From Flavobacterium psychrophilum (lineage in GTDB: Bacteria > Bacteroidota > Bacteroidia > Flavobacteriales > Flavobacteriaceae): DNA of 64,000 nucleotides. Shown in pieces: positions 1-10,097 of this stretch. Position 1 is the first letter of the stretch; every line of letters begins with the position of its first letter. Made by a program: the position numbers and the translations under genes. Under the pieces are notes generated by a model. It worked only from the letters and a program-made list of their open reading frames with translations. It did no database searches and was not told where the DNA came from. The stretch covers positions 1 through 64,000 of the forward strand of contig CAMAQD010000001.1 in the NCBI GenBank assembly GCA_945860385.1, in the 5' to 3' direction.

Positions 1-3000
1 CTTTCTGGAAATTTATGGATTGGCTCTTATTCTGGAATTTATATTTTTAATGCTGAACATACTGTTTTAAAGAATATCGTTCATGATGAAAAAAACGATA
101 CTAGCTTAAGCCAAAATTCCATCTATAAAATTCTATGTGACTCAAGAGGTGATATGTGGATAGGAACCTGGGCTGACGGAGTAGACTATTTTAATAAAGA
201 TAACGACGTTTTTAAAGAAATTTCCTTTGGTGATACCAATACCAAGTTGAACTACAAAATTGTGAGTGGTATGACTGAAGATAAAAATGGTAATTTATGG
301 ATTGGCACCGAAGGTGGCGGATTGAATTATTACAATAGAAAGTAAAAAACATTCAGCTATTATAAACATGATCCAAATAATAAAAATAGCATTAGTGCAA
401 ATAATGTAAAATCAGTTATTACGGATCGAAGCGGGAATATTTGGGTAGGAATTCATGATGGTGGAGTCAATTATTTTAATCCAAATCAATTTCCCTATCA
501 ATTTAATAAAATTGATTTCCCAAAAGCAAGTGATACCTCCCTGCAATCATACAAAGTTTTAACTCTTTTTGAAGATCTAAATGGAAATATTTGGATAGGA
601 ACTCTAACCGGGGGGCTTCTTATTTATGATACAAAAAACAAAATACTATCTCGGATTCACAAGGATTCCAGAACTGTAATGAGTATTGTTCAAACTAAAA
701 AACCAGATTTTTTGCTAGTTGGAGGAAGCAATGGGGTTGAAAAAATAAATATCAATACCAAAGAACGCACGCAGATTCCTATTCATAAAAAAGAAGATGA
801 TAAAAATTCTTTAGTATACGTCAACAGTATTTACATCGATAATTCCAACCTTTATTGGATTGGAACCGAAGGTCAAGGATTGTTTTTGTATAATCCACAA
901 AGGCGAGAAACAAAAAACTTTGGAATAAAAGAAGGCTTGCCAAATGATATTATTTATGGTGTCTTGGCAGATAACAACGGAAATATGTGGGTAAGCACAA
1001 ATTACGGCATTAGTAGAATAAATGTATTGTCTAATCAGATTAAAAATTACAATCAATGGGATGGTCTTCAGGGAAATGAGTTTAATTATGGCGCTTTTCT
1101 GAAAACCAGAAACAGCGAATTATTTTTTGGAGGAACTAACGGTATTACCTATTTTAACCCAAGTGATATTCGAAAAAATACTTTTGTACCAGTAGTTGAT
1201 ATTAATAATATTGATGTAAACAACGAACCATACCAAAAAATTACAGATGCTTTGCCAGAGATTAAATTAAAATATAATGAAAATAATTTTAGCATAGATT
1301 TTACAGCTTTGAATTTCAGGCAATCTGAAAAAAATGAATTTACTTATATCTTAGAGGGCAACGATAAAAAATGGAATTATGTTGGTAATCAAAGAAAAGC
1401 TGTTTACACAAACATTCCCGAAGGAAATTATGTATTCAAGGTAAAAGGATCTAACAATGACGGCGTATGGAATGAAGAAGGCGATTCAATCAAAATTAAA
1501 GTCTTACCCGCTCCCTGGAAAACTTGGTGGGCATATCTGATTTATATGTCTCTGGCTTTTGGATTGCTATTGTACATTAGAAAAATTTTATTGTTACGAA
1601 TTAAAGAAAAAAATGAACTAAAAGCAGAAAGAGTAGAGAAAGAAAAACTCGAAGAACTTAATGAATTAAAATTAAGATTATTTACCAATATCTCCCACGA
1701 TTTCCGAACTCCTTTGACCCTGATTATTGCTCCGCTCGAAAAAATGATCGAAGAAAAAATGGGAAATACATACATTCGTCAGCAACATGATATTATGTAT
1801 CGAAATTCTAGAATGCTGTTGCAACTTATCAATCAAATACTCGATTTTAGAAAAAGTGATTCCGGCAAATTGTCACTTCTAGCCTCAAAAAATGATATTG
1901 TTTCCTTTATTGAAGATATCAAAAAATCTTTTGAAGGATTGGCACAGGAGAAGAATATCAATTTTCAATTTAATACCTCAAGTAAAAATATTGAAGTATG
2001 GTTTGATAGGGAAAAAATGAAGAAGATTTTATTCAATTTATTATCCAATGCATTTAAGTTTACCGTTGATGATAATGATATTATTATCAATGTTTCTAAA
2101 ACGACCAAACTGGAAGATTCAAAAAACATAAAATACGTCAAAATTGATGTAATTAACTTTGTAAATGTGATTCCTGCAGAGCACATAAAACTCATTTTTG
2201 AACGTTTTTACCAATTGGATCAAAAAAAGATGGAATTGGGTTCCGGCATTGGATTATCTTTAACAAAAAGCCTTGTAAATCTTCACAAAGGCGAGATAGT
2301 TGTGAATAGTTCAGAGACTAACGGAACCTGTTTTAGCGTTTATTTAAAACTGGGAAAAAAACACCTTTTAGAAAGCGAATGTATTAACGAAATTGATGCA
2401 ATTGAAGGCAATGATTATTTCATAGAATCAAATGTGCAACCTCAAAAACAACTTTCTAATAATTCAACTATTAATGCTATAGAAAAGAAAATATCTGGAA
2501 CTTTATTAGTCGTTGAGGACAATTTAGACCTGCAAAGTTTTATAAAAGAATTATTTGCAGCCAAATACAATGTTTTTGTAGCCGAAAATGGAGAACAAGC
2601 CATTGCGATAGCACATAAAAACTCCATTGATTTGATAATTAGTGATATAAATATGCCAATAATGGATGGATTTGAATTGTGCGAAAACATCAAAACAACT
2701 TTAATAACAAGTCATATTCCAGTCCTATTGCTTACGGCCAAAACTTCTTCGATTCATCAAGAAAAAGGCTATTCTATTGGAGCCGACGCCTATATTACAA
2801 AGCCTTTCAAATCTAGTATCCTAACAACTAGAGTAGATAATTTAATAAAAACACGAGCGAATTTAATTAACAAATTTAAAAAGGACATCATTTTAGAACC
2901 TAAAAATTTGACTGTGACCTCTGCAGACGAAATATTTTTAGAAACGGCAATTTCAATTGTGGAAAAAAACATTACCAATCAAAATTTTGACACAAAAGTA

Positions 3001-3261
3001 TTTATTGAACAAATGAATATGAGTAGAACTGTTTTATATACCAAATTGAAAGCCCTAACGGGTCAAAACCTATCTGAATTTATTCGAATGATTCGACTTA
3101 AAAAATCAGGTCAATTGCTAATTCAAACCAATATGAATATTTCCCAAATCGCATTTGAAGTTGGATTTAATGATTTAAAGTACTTTAGAGAATGTTTTAA
3201 AGAATTCTTTGAGGTAACCCCTTCAGAGTATAAAAGGAAAATGAGCAAGGAGACTAAATAG
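1..3261 (+). pseudogene. Hybrid two-component system sensor/regulator (HTCS), 5' end outside the window, interrupted by an in-frame stop
   Basis: The frame is open from base 1 and encodes two-bladed propeller repeats (NGNLWIGTEGGG, SGNIWVGIHDGGV type), but a TAA at 343-345 interrupts it. Coding resumes in the same frame directly after the stop and runs to 3261. From the first ATG after the stop (679) come more propeller repeats, a Y_Y_Y domain, one membrane helix (about residues 280-300), a histidine kinase with ISHDFRTPL near residue 337, an ATPase with GSGIGLSL, a receiver with ISDINMP (Asp near 655) and a C-terminal AraC HTH. Such one-protein systems sense glycan fragments in the periplasm and activate polysaccharide loci. 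The full family length is about 1300-1400 aa. A single nonsense change would explain the break; a sequencing error is possible. Confidence 0.85.
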
Positions 3262-3488
3262 TGATCCCTAGTGCTTCTAAAGAAGGCATTCTCAACAATG
3301 GGATTCTCTGGACATTTTCGGCTGCTTACAGGCTTACTGCTAATGCTGCCTAGCAAGAAATAGCGAATCGCGTACAGGATTATCTGACTACAAAATTTAT
3401 TGACAATAAGTTTGGAGGAGTGTACTTAGACGCAGATGCAAAAGGGATACCCACGGTAAATGCAATCAATAACAATTTGTTTAATTGA
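3261..3488 (+). pseudogene. Fragment of an N-acylglucosamine/cellobiose 2-epimerase (AGE family) gene
   Basis: Directly after the sensor stop codon, frame 3 reads NNGILWTFSAAYRL, then a TAG at 3351-3353, then QEIANRVQDYL and FGGVYLDADAKG, ending at TGA 3486-3488. This matches the N-terminal part of AGE-superfamily epimerases (LNARILWTFSAAYRL... FGGVYW in cellobiose and mannobiose 2-epimerases). Only about 70 codons remain, with one internal stop and no start. The family epimerises the reducing sugar of beta-glucosides or mannobiose. It sits next to the broken glycan sensor, so the two probably belonged to one glycan-utilisation locus that is being lost. Confidence 0.7.
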
Positions 3489-3591
3489 GACTGTGCTTTT
3501 CATAATTTCTATTTTTATAATAAAATTAATAAAAAAATATTATTAGATAAAACGAATGAATTGCGGGGATATGTGGGCTAGAACTAAAAAT

Positions 3592-3633
3592 AAAAAACCC
3601 TAACTTACTAATTTACAGTGGTTAGGGTTTTAA
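3592..3633 (-). terminator. Rho-independent terminator of tRNA-Ser
   Basis: Inverted repeat AAAACCCTAAC (3594-3604) and GTTAGGGTTTT (3621-3631). On the minus strand the stem is followed by six T, just after the 3' end of the tRNA. Confidence 0.7.
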
Positions 3634-3638
3634 TTCAG

Positions 3639-3723
3639 CGGAGAAAGAGGGATTCGAACCCCCGGACCTGTAACAGTCAACAGTTTTCAAGACTGCCGCA
3701 ATCGACCACTCTGCCATTTCTCC
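3639..3723 (-). tRNA. tRNA-Ser(UGA)
   Basis: Read on the minus strand, an 85-nt cloverleaf with a 7-bp acceptor stem GGAGAAA/TTTCTCC, a T-arm GGGTTCGAATCCC, a long variable arm typical of class II tRNAs, and the anticodon loop CTTGAAA with anticodon TGA. The discriminator is G, as in serine tRNAs. CCA is not encoded. Confidence 0.93.
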
Positions 3724-3755
3724 AATAAGTCGTTCGCATTTTCTCAATGCGGTTG

Positions 3756-3786
3756 CAAATATAAGAACCTTTTTTTGTTTTACAAA
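3756..3786 (-). promoter_or_regulatory. Bacteroidota-type promoter of tRNA-Ser
   Basis: On the minus strand TTTTG (3786-3783), 19 bases, then TATATTTG (3763-3756), a complete match to the TTTG...TAnnTTTG consensus, about 30 bases before the tRNA. Confidence 0.75.
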
Positions 3787-3889
3787 AACTATTTTTATAA
3801 AAATTGAAACCTTTTTACAGCCTTGTATTAATCATTTCATTTCCTTGACATTAGTCAAAAATACAATCAGCAAAAAGCTGTAAATAGTT

Positions 3890-5023
3890 TTAATATTGAA
3901 CGTATTCCTCAATTTCTAGCCCATATCCTATCATACCAACACGTTTAGTTTGCTCTGTATTCGAGAGTAATCGTATTTTGGAGATGTCAATATCGTGCAG
4001 AATTTGAGCGCCAATACCAAAATCCCGATTGTCCATCTTAATTTGTGGGGCTTTAAAAACACCTTTGGTTTGCAATTCTTTCAATTCAACAATTCGGTTC
4101 AGTAAATCCCCAGATTGCGATTCCTGATTGATGAATAGTACTGCTCCTTTACCATCTGCGTTGATGATTTCAAAAAGATCACATAATTTTTTATTGGCAT
4201 CATTGGTCAACGTACCCAAAATATCATTATTAATTAATGTCGCATTAATACGAGTTAAAATAGGCTCGCCAATATTCCAAGTCCCTTTAGTTAAAGCAAC
4301 GTGAACGCGATTATTGGTGGTTTGCAAGTAAGCTCTGAGTCTAAAAGTACCAAAACGAGTTTCAATATCAAAGTCTTCTTTCTTAATAATTAAACTATCG
4401 TGTTGCATTCGGTATGCCACCAAATCTTCTATAGAAACCAATTTTAAATTGAATTTCTTGGCCACTTTAACTAATTGGGGCAAACGGGCCATCGAACCAT
4501 CTTCATTCATAATTTCTACAATCACTCCAGCGGGTTTAAAGCCTGCTAGTCGAGCAAAATCTATGGCTGCTTCAGTATGTCCAGTGCGTCTCAAAACGCC
4601 GCCTTGTTTAGCGATTAAAGGGAATATATGACCAGGACGAGCTAATTCATGTGGTTTTATATCAGGATCTACCAATGACAATACAGTTTTTGCTCTATCA
4701 GCAGCCGAAATACCTGTAGTAACACCATTCCCTCTCAAATCGACAGAAACGGTAAAAGCGGTTTCCATTGGATCCGTATTGTTGTTAACCATTGCCGTTA
4801 ATCCCAACTCTTTGCATCTGTTTTCGGTCAATGGAGCACAAATAAGTCCTCGACCGTGGGTAGCCATAAAATTGATCATTTCTGGAGTAACCTTTTCAGC
4901 AGCAGCAAGAAAATCACCTTCATTTTCACGACCTTCATCGTCTACAACAATAATAATTTTTCCCTGACGGATGTCTTCGATAGCCTCTTCTATGGTGTTG
5001 AGTTTTATTTTGGTAGTTGCCAT
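3890..5023 (-). CDS. ribBA: 3,4-dihydroxy-2-butanone 4-phosphate synthase with a degenerate GTP cyclohydrolase II domain (RibBA-like)
   Basis: 377 aa. The N-terminal half is an intact RibB, with the acidic loop DDEGRENEGD at residues 28-37, HGRGLIC, and RRTGHTEAAID, and should make the four-carbon unit of riboflavin from ribulose 5-phosphate. The C-terminal half (about 210-377) aligns with GTP cyclohydrolase II. However, the zinc motif CxxxxxxxxxxCDC is replaced by an ATLINNDILGTLTND-like stretch, and the RQEGRGIGL loop reads NQESQSGDL. This half is therefore very unlikely to hydrolyse GTP, and a separate RibA is expected elsewhere. It is the last gene of the tpx-dgkA-ftsK-lolA-lptFG run, 130 bp after lptFG; that gap holds a second, broken ribB start. 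Confidence 0.93.
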   Translation of the reverse strand: MATTKIKLNTIEEAIEDIRQGKIIIVVDDEGRENEGDFLAAAEKVTPEMINFMATHGRGLICAPLTENRCKELGLTAMVNNNTDPMETAFTVSVDLRGNGVTTGISAADRAKTVLSLVDPDIKPHELARPGHIFPLIAKQGGVLRRTGHTEAAIDFARLAGFKPAGVIVEIMNEDGSMARLPQLVKVAKKFNLKLVSIEDLVAYRMQHDSLIIKKEDFDIETRFGTFRLRAYLQTTNNRVHVALTKGTWNIGEPILTRINATLINNDILGTLTNDANKKLCDLFEIINADGKGAVLFINQESQSGDLLNRIVELKELQTKGVFKAPQIKMDNRDFGIGAQILHDIDISKIRLLSNTEQTKRVGMIGYGLEIEEYVQY

Positions 5024-5063
5024 ATTTTGATTTTTAATTTTGATAAAAAATTAATCACAGTAA

Positions 5064-5140
5064 ATCATCCACAACGATGATTATTTTACCTTGACGAATA
5101 GCTTCGATAGCTTCTTCCTACAGTGGTGAATTTTTTGTAA
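5064..5140 (-). pseudogene. Fossil of a second ribB 5' end
   Basis: On the minus strand this stretch encodes EEAIEAIRQGKIIIVVDD, nearly identical to residues 12-29 of the intact RibBA just downstream (EEAIEDIRQGKIIIVVDD). A TAG precedes it and the reading stops soon after. The nucleotide sequences differ at most third codon positions, so this is an old paralogue or the original copy, not a recent duplication. Confidence 0.7.
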
Positions 5141-5153
5141 TTTTTCTGTTTTA

Positions 5154-6590
5154 TTATTTTGGTGGAGGAAATATTTTTTGAAATACTTTTTGGAAAGGTG
5201 CCAAAACAACATCCATATTAATCAGTCCAATATCATTTGTAGCTCGATAGGTTAACAAAATAGCCAAGGGCGTCAGAACTAATGACGACATCCAAGCGCC
5301 TAATAATGGTGACAATCCATTTTCTTGCGAAATTCGCTTGCCAAAAGTATTAATAAAATGAAAAGTAATAAAAATCAATACAGCAAATACAATGGGCAAA
5401 CCTAAACCTCCTTTTCGAATAATTGCACCCAAAGGAGCCCCTATGAAAAACATCAAAAAACAAGCATAAGCTATGACAAATTTATCATAGAAAGCCAAAA
5501 TGTGACCATTAATATTTTTTTGTTTGAATTCTAATTCAGTTTTAGTTCCTGTAATCGAAAGTAAATTGTTGTCTATATTGCTACTGGCGTAATTTAAGAT
5601 TGTCAATTTTTTTTCGTTAGCATACTTAGACAATAAATTATTTGGTAATATCTTAGTTTTTTTGAAAGGCAGAACAGGATTATAACTTTTTTGCATCCCA
5701 ATTCGCTGATTAATATTTTCTGAGAAGGATATAATTTCAGTATTTCTATTTTTGTATAACGAATCTAAAGTATAATTCAGTTCACTAACATTTAGCATCG
5801 TATTAGTGTTTGAAATACTCGCATCATTTACATCTACCTTATTCAATTTTGACAAATCGATATTGATATTGTATTTCTTAAAAGAGCTTTTTGCAAAAGG
5901 ATATTTGCTGCGGTCCTCGTATTTTTTTGGGATGACATCTTCATAATAATAACCATCATTCAAAACCATTTGAAGGGTGTTCGATTGCTCACTGCTAATC
6001 AAGAAACCATTTTTAGCTTTGATAACAGTCTTATTCCCCTCGCCCATTGCCGATTTTTTATGAATGGTTATTCCTGTCAAATTGTTTCCATTAACTCCAG
6101 ATTTCTTATTCACCTTTATAGAATATAAGCCAACATCGCTAAACTGACCTTCGGCAATAGCCAAAGCAGGTTTTAATTGGGCAATGTTTCTTCGGAAATT
6201 GATAAACTTATATTCGGCATACGGGATTACATTATTGGCAAAAGAAAAAGCAATGATACTCAGTATAGAAATGAAGATAATCAAACTTTTCATAGCTCGT
6301 TGAAGCGAAATTCCAGCCGATTTCATCGCTGCAAATTCATAATTTTCAGCCAAATTTCCAAAAGTCATTATCGAAGCCAACAAAACAGATAGCGGTAAAA
6401 CTAGCGGAATAATTCTAGGCATCGCAAATAATAAAAATTTGAGAACCATTAGTAAATCTAGGTCTTTACCCGCTAATTCGGCAATAAACAACCAAACGGA
6501 TTGAAGGATAAATATAAAAAACAGGATGATAAATACCGTAAAAAAGGTACCAAGAAAAGTCTTTAGTAAGTATTTGTCGAGAATTTTCAC
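5154..6590 (-). CDS. LptF/LptG (YjgP/YjgQ) family permease
   Basis: 478 aa. The N-terminal signature MKILDKYLLKTFLGTFF and the FAMPRIIPLVLPLSVLLASIMTFG segment are typical of the LptF/LptG inner-membrane subunits that extract lipopolysaccharide and pass it to the Lpt bridge. Hydrophobic segments lie near residues 10-35, 55-80 and 95-120. A periplasmic jellyroll-like region spans about 130-365, and three more helices follow to residue 465. It lies 6 bp after the lolA-like gene, so it is cotranscribed with it and ftsK. The family has two subunits; which one this is cannot be decided here, and the partner is not in the window. Confidence 0.9.
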   Translation of the reverse strand: MKILDKYLLKTFLGTFFTVFIILFFIFILQSVWLFIAELAGKDLDLLMVLKFLLFAMPRIIPLVLPLSVLLASIMTFGNLAENYEFAAMKSAGISLQRAMKSLIIFISILSIIAFSFANNVIPYAEYKFINFRRNIAQLKPALAIAEGQFSDVGLYSIKVNKKSGVNGNNLTGITIHKKSAMGEGNKTVIKAKNGFLISSEQSNTLQMVLNDGYYYEDVIPKKYEDRSKYPFAKSSFKKYNINIDLSKLNKVDVNDASISNTNTMLNVSELNYTLDSLYKNRNTEIISFSENINQRIGMQKSYNPVLPFKKTKILPNNLLSKYANEKKLTILNYASSNIDNNLLSITGTKTELEFKQKNINGHILAFYDKFVIAYACFLMFFIGAPLGAIIRKGGLGLPIVFAVLIFITFHFINTFGKRISQENGLSPLLGAWMSSLVLTPLAILLTYRATNDIGLINMDVVLAPFQKVFQKIFPPPK

Positions 6591-6596
6591 CTAGAA

Positions 6597-7238
6597 TTAA
6601 TCTAATTTATTGATGTAGTAATTTGGATATTTACTCGCAGCAAATGTAAATTGATTTTTCGACAAAGGTTGGTTGGTTTTAAAAGAATTAACGGTTAATA
6701 CTGTTTTTGTTCCTTTTTTACCTGTTTCAATCAAATTATAAATGTGTTTGGTTTGCACATCAATACCCAACAATATTTCTTTTCTCTGGTCTTTCGCATT
6801 CGTCGGAACCAGTTTCACATATTGAATTTTTCTACCTTTGATATCTTCCAATTTGTCCATGGTACATTTGTAACCCGAATTAAAAAAGGTCAGCATCTTT
6901 GATGGAGTAATAGCACTATCATCTTTTTCATCGACAGATGAAATGGTAACTTCTTCGTCTTCAGGAACTATAGTGTAGTTTTTCTTTCCATCATATATTT
7001 TGGTTACGCCCATAAAATTCAAAACATATTGATTTCCTTTCATCGTCACATTTCCTTTACTGTCCTGATGAATGTTTTCTTTGGTATTATTCAAACTGTA
7101 TTTAAAATCAATTACAATATTATCATACCCTTTTACTATGGAAGTGACTTTGTTCAAAAGGTCTTTGGCTTGCTTGTCCTGCGCTTGAATGGAAAAACTG
7201 AATAAAAGTAATGTGGTAATTAATAAAACCTGTTTCAT
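6597..7238 (-). CDS. LolA-like outer-membrane lipoprotein carrier
   Basis: 213 aa with a signal peptide (MKQVLLITTLLLFSFSIQAQ) and a beta-rich periplasmic body containing NVTMKGNQYVLNFMGVTKIYDGKKNYTI-like features split across the LolA fold (K-G-x-Y, D-G-K). LolA carries lipoproteins from the LolCDE transporter across the periplasm. It lies between ftsK and the Lpt permease with 6-bp gaps on each side, an order common in Flavobacteriia and one that couples lipoprotein and LPS export. Confidence 0.85.
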   Translation of the reverse strand: MKQVLLITTLLLFSFSIQAQDKQAKDLLNKVTSIVKGYDNIVIDFKYSLNNTKENIHQDSKGNVTMKGNQYVLNFMGVTKIYDGKKNYTIVPEDEEVTISSVDEKDDSAITPSKMLTFFNSGYKCTMDKLEDIKGRKIQYVKLVPTNAKDQRKEILLGIDVQTKHIYNLIETGKKGTKTVLTVNSFKTNQPLSKNQFTFAASKYPNYYINKLD

Positions 7239-7244
7239 TATTGT

Positions 7245-9698
7245 TTAATTTTGTTCATTATTGAAAAATTGTTCAAGAGCACTCATATCAAGAATGTTTA
7301 CACTTCTGGCTTTACTACCTTCAAATGGTCCTACGATTCCAGCGGCTTCCAATTGATCTATCAATCGTCCCGCTCTGTTGTAGCCTAATTTAAGTTTTCT
7401 TTGTAGTAAAGAGGCAGAACCTTGTTGCGCCATCACAATTACTTCGGCTGCTTCTCTAAATAAAGTATCTCTTTCGGAAATATCCATATCAAGATTAATG
7501 CCACTTTCTTCTCCAACGAACTCTGGAAGCAAATAAGCTGTTGCATAGGCTTTTTGTGAACCAATAAAATCTACAATTTTCTCCACCTCTGGCGTGTCAA
7601 CAAATGCACATTGTACACGAACTACATCATTGCCGTTGTGATAAAGCATATCACCACGACCAATTAATTGGTCTGCTCCTTGAGTATCTAATATAGTTCT
7701 GGAATCAATTTTTGAAGACACTCTAAAGGCAATTCTAGCGGGAAAATTGGCTTTTATCAAACCAGTAATTACATTTACCGATGGCCTTTGTGTAGCAATG
7801 ATTAAGTGAATCCCGATGGCTCTTGCCAATTGTGCTAATCTTGCAATGGGAACTTCAACTTCTTTTCCCGCCGTCATAATCAAATCAGCAAACTCATCGA
7901 CAACCAATACTATATAGGGTAAAAATCGGTGGCCGTTTTCAGGGTTTAATTTTCTGGATTTAAATTTTTCGTTGTATTCCTTGATGTTTCTCACCATCGC
8001 ATCTTTCAAGAGAGAATAGCGATTGTCCATTTCGACACAAAGCGAGTTCAAAGTATTAACTACCTTGGCATTATCAGTAATAATGGCGTCATCTGTATCG
8101 GGAAGTTTGGCGAGATAATGTCTTTCTATTTTATTGAAAAGTGTTAATTCTACTTTCTTAGGATCGACCAAAACAAACTTGATTTCGGCAGGATGTTTTT
8201 TATATAATAACGATGTGATGACGGCGTTCAAACCTACCGATTTTCCTTGTCCTGTTGCTCCAGCCATTAATAAGTGGGGCATTTTTGCCAAGTCGACCAC
8301 AAAAGTTTCATTCGAAATAGTTTTTCCCAAAGCAAGAGGCAATTCCATTTCAGCTTCCTGAAATTTGGCTGAACCAATCACACTTTTCATCGAAACCATG
8401 GTAGGATTCTTGTTGGGAACCTCGATTCCTATTGTTCCTTTACCAGGAATTGGAGCAATAATACGAATTCCCAATGCCGAAAGTGATAATGCAATATCAT
8501 CTTCCAGGCTCTTAATTTTTGAAATTCTAATACCAGCTTCCGGTACAATTTCATAAAGCGTAACCGATGGACCAACGGTGGCTTTAATCTGCGCGATTTC
8601 TATTTTGTAATTCCTAAGCGTTTCAACAATTTTATTTTTATTATCTTCTAATTCCTCCTGATTGATGGTGATACCGCCAGTAGAATATTCTTTTAATAAT
8701 TCGATGGTCGGATATTTGTAATTCGATAAATCCAAAGTAGGATCGAATAATCCAAAATCGGCTACAAGTTTTGAAGCCAAATTCTCTTCAATAATATCTT
8801 CTTCAGGCGCTTTCTCGATTACAAAATGTTCGTCATCAGTATGAATTATTTCCAAATTACCATTAAAGGGTGGCGGTGAAACTTCTTTTGGAAGTGGTTT
8901 CAAACTAATTTCCGAAGCGTTACTAATAGTTGGTTTTAAGGCTTCTTTATTGAGTTCGAATTGCGATCCTGCTGTTTTCAGGTGAATTCCATCAAGTTCA
9001 TCGTCATCCTCTGTCTCTTTTACCGCATATTCTTCAAGATTGTAAAGACCAGAATCGATAGTAGAGGAATTCGAATTTAAATCACTTTTAATTTCTTTTT
9101 GGGTTCTTTCAAAAAAGGATTTTATTTTTTCGGGAGATACTTTAATTTTAAAAATCAAATAGATTATGAGTCCAAAAAATAAAACGAGTAATGTTCCGGT
9201 TTTGCCAATGTAATCTTGCGAAAATAAATTCAATTCGTATCCAATAATCCCTCCCAATTCAGGTAAAGAAGTCGCAAAAAATCCGAATAAGACCGACAAG
9301 ATAATGATTACGAATAAATCCCAAAACCAGATTTTTTTAAGCTTTTTTAAAGAAATATCAAGCACCAAAAAAATACCGGTAAGGAAAAATAGGCGAACAA
9401 ATATAAAAGAAGCGATTCCAAAACCTTTGTAAACCATTAAATCGGCTAAAAAAGCACCGAATTTACCCAACCAATTCTGAACCGTTTCGTTTCTATCGGA
9501 TAATTGATTTACAGCACTTTGATCGACTTGACCGTAAATATAAAAGGAAATGAACGCAAGCAATAAGGCAATTGAAAATAATACTAGGAGCGCACCCAAA
9601 ACAATTTTGTGTTGTTTTGTGAATGTCCATGATTTTTTTGCTACAGCATTGGAATTAGATTTCTTATCTGGACTAACTGCTTTTGTTGTTTTTGCCAT
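7245..9698 (-). CDS. ftsK: DNA translocase FtsK/SpoIIIE
   Basis: 817 aa. Four membrane helices lie in the first 190 residues, followed by an acidic linker. The motor domain starts near residue 330 and has Walker A GATGQGKSVG near residue 480 and Walker B VLVVDEFADL. The C-terminal gamma winged helix (about 745-810; LQRKLKLGYNRAGRLIDQLE) reads the KOPS polarity signal. It pumps chromosome termini through the closing septum and activates XerCD at dif. All catalytic elements are present. The linker is shorter than in E. coli FtsK, as usual in Bacteroidota. It is the third gene of the tpx operon. Confidence 0.96.
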   Translation of the reverse strand: MAKTTKAVSPDKKSNSNAVAKKSWTFTKQHKIVLGALLVLFSIALLLAFISFYIYGQVDQSAVNQLSDRNETVQNWLGKFGAFLADLMVYKGFGIASFIFVRLFFLTGIFLVLDISLKKLKKIWFWDLFVIIILSVLFGFFATSLPELGGIIGYELNLFSQDYIGKTGTLLVLFFGLIIYLIFKIKVSPEKIKSFFERTQKEIKSDLNSNSSTIDSGLYNLEEYAVKETEDDDELDGIHLKTAGSQFELNKEALKPTISNASEISLKPLPKEVSPPPFNGNLEIIHTDDEHFVIEKAPEEDIIEENLASKLVADFGLFDPTLDLSNYKYPTIELLKEYSTGGITINQEELEDNKNKIVETLRNYKIEIAQIKATVGPSVTLYEIVPEAGIRISKIKSLEDDIALSLSALGIRIIAPIPGKGTIGIEVPNKNPTMVSMKSVIGSAKFQEAEMELPLALGKTISNETFVVDLAKMPHLLMAGATGQGKSVGLNAVITSLLYKKHPAEIKFVLVDPKKVELTLFNKIERHYLAKLPDTDDAIITDNAKVVNTLNSLCVEMDNRYSLLKDAMVRNIKEYNEKFKSRKLNPENGHRFLPYIVLVVDEFADLIMTAGKEVEVPIARLAQLARAIGIHLIIATQRPSVNVITGLIKANFPARIAFRVSSKIDSRTILDTQGADQLIGRGDMLYHNGNDVVRVQCAFVDTPEVEKIVDFIGSQKAYATAYLLPEFVGEESGINLDMDISERDTLFREAAEVIVMAQQGSASLLQRKLKLGYNRAGRLIDQLEAAGIVGPFEGSKARSVNILDMSALEQFFNNEQN

Positions 9699-9716
9699 TC
9701 TTGGTTGAACTATTTT

Positions 9717-10091
9717 CTATAAAAATTTAGGTACATAAATGATTAATCCAATGGCAACTGCTGTTAATGCTGCGAAAAATACTGCACCAGCTGCAATGTC
9801 TTTGATAAATCCAATTCTCTCGTGAAAATTCGGATGAATAAAATCGGCAATTTTCTCGACAGCCGTATTTATTCCTTCTACACTCATAACTAATCCGATA
9901 GCTAAAGTTTGAAAAAGCCATTCGGTTGTGGTAATATGCATAAAAAAACCAACAATTGTCATTAAAATACCAAGAAAAAACTGAACCATTATACTATGTT
10001 CGGTTGTAATTAATTTTACAGCACCTTTCACAGCAAATGAAACGCTTTTCAATCTTCCGCTAAAGAAAGAATTGTCTTTCTGAAATTCCAT
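9717..10091 (-). CDS. dgkA: Diacylglycerol kinase
   Basis: 124 aa integral membrane protein with three hydrophobic helices and the signature EGINTAVEKIADFI (family consensus E-x-x-N-T-A-I-E). It phosphorylates diacylglycerol, or undecaprenol in some lineages, and so recycles lipid made during envelope synthesis. The start is 6 bp after the tpx stop and ftsK follows 18 bp later, so all three are likely on one transcript. Confidence 0.92.
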   Translation of the reverse strand: MEFQKDNSFFSGRLKSVSFAVKGAVKLITTEHSIMVQFFLGILMTIVGFFMHITTTEWLFQTLAIGLVMSVEGINTAVEKIADFIHPNFHERIGFIKDIAAGAVFFAALTAVAIGLIIYVPKFL

Positions 10092-10097
10092 CCGGTA

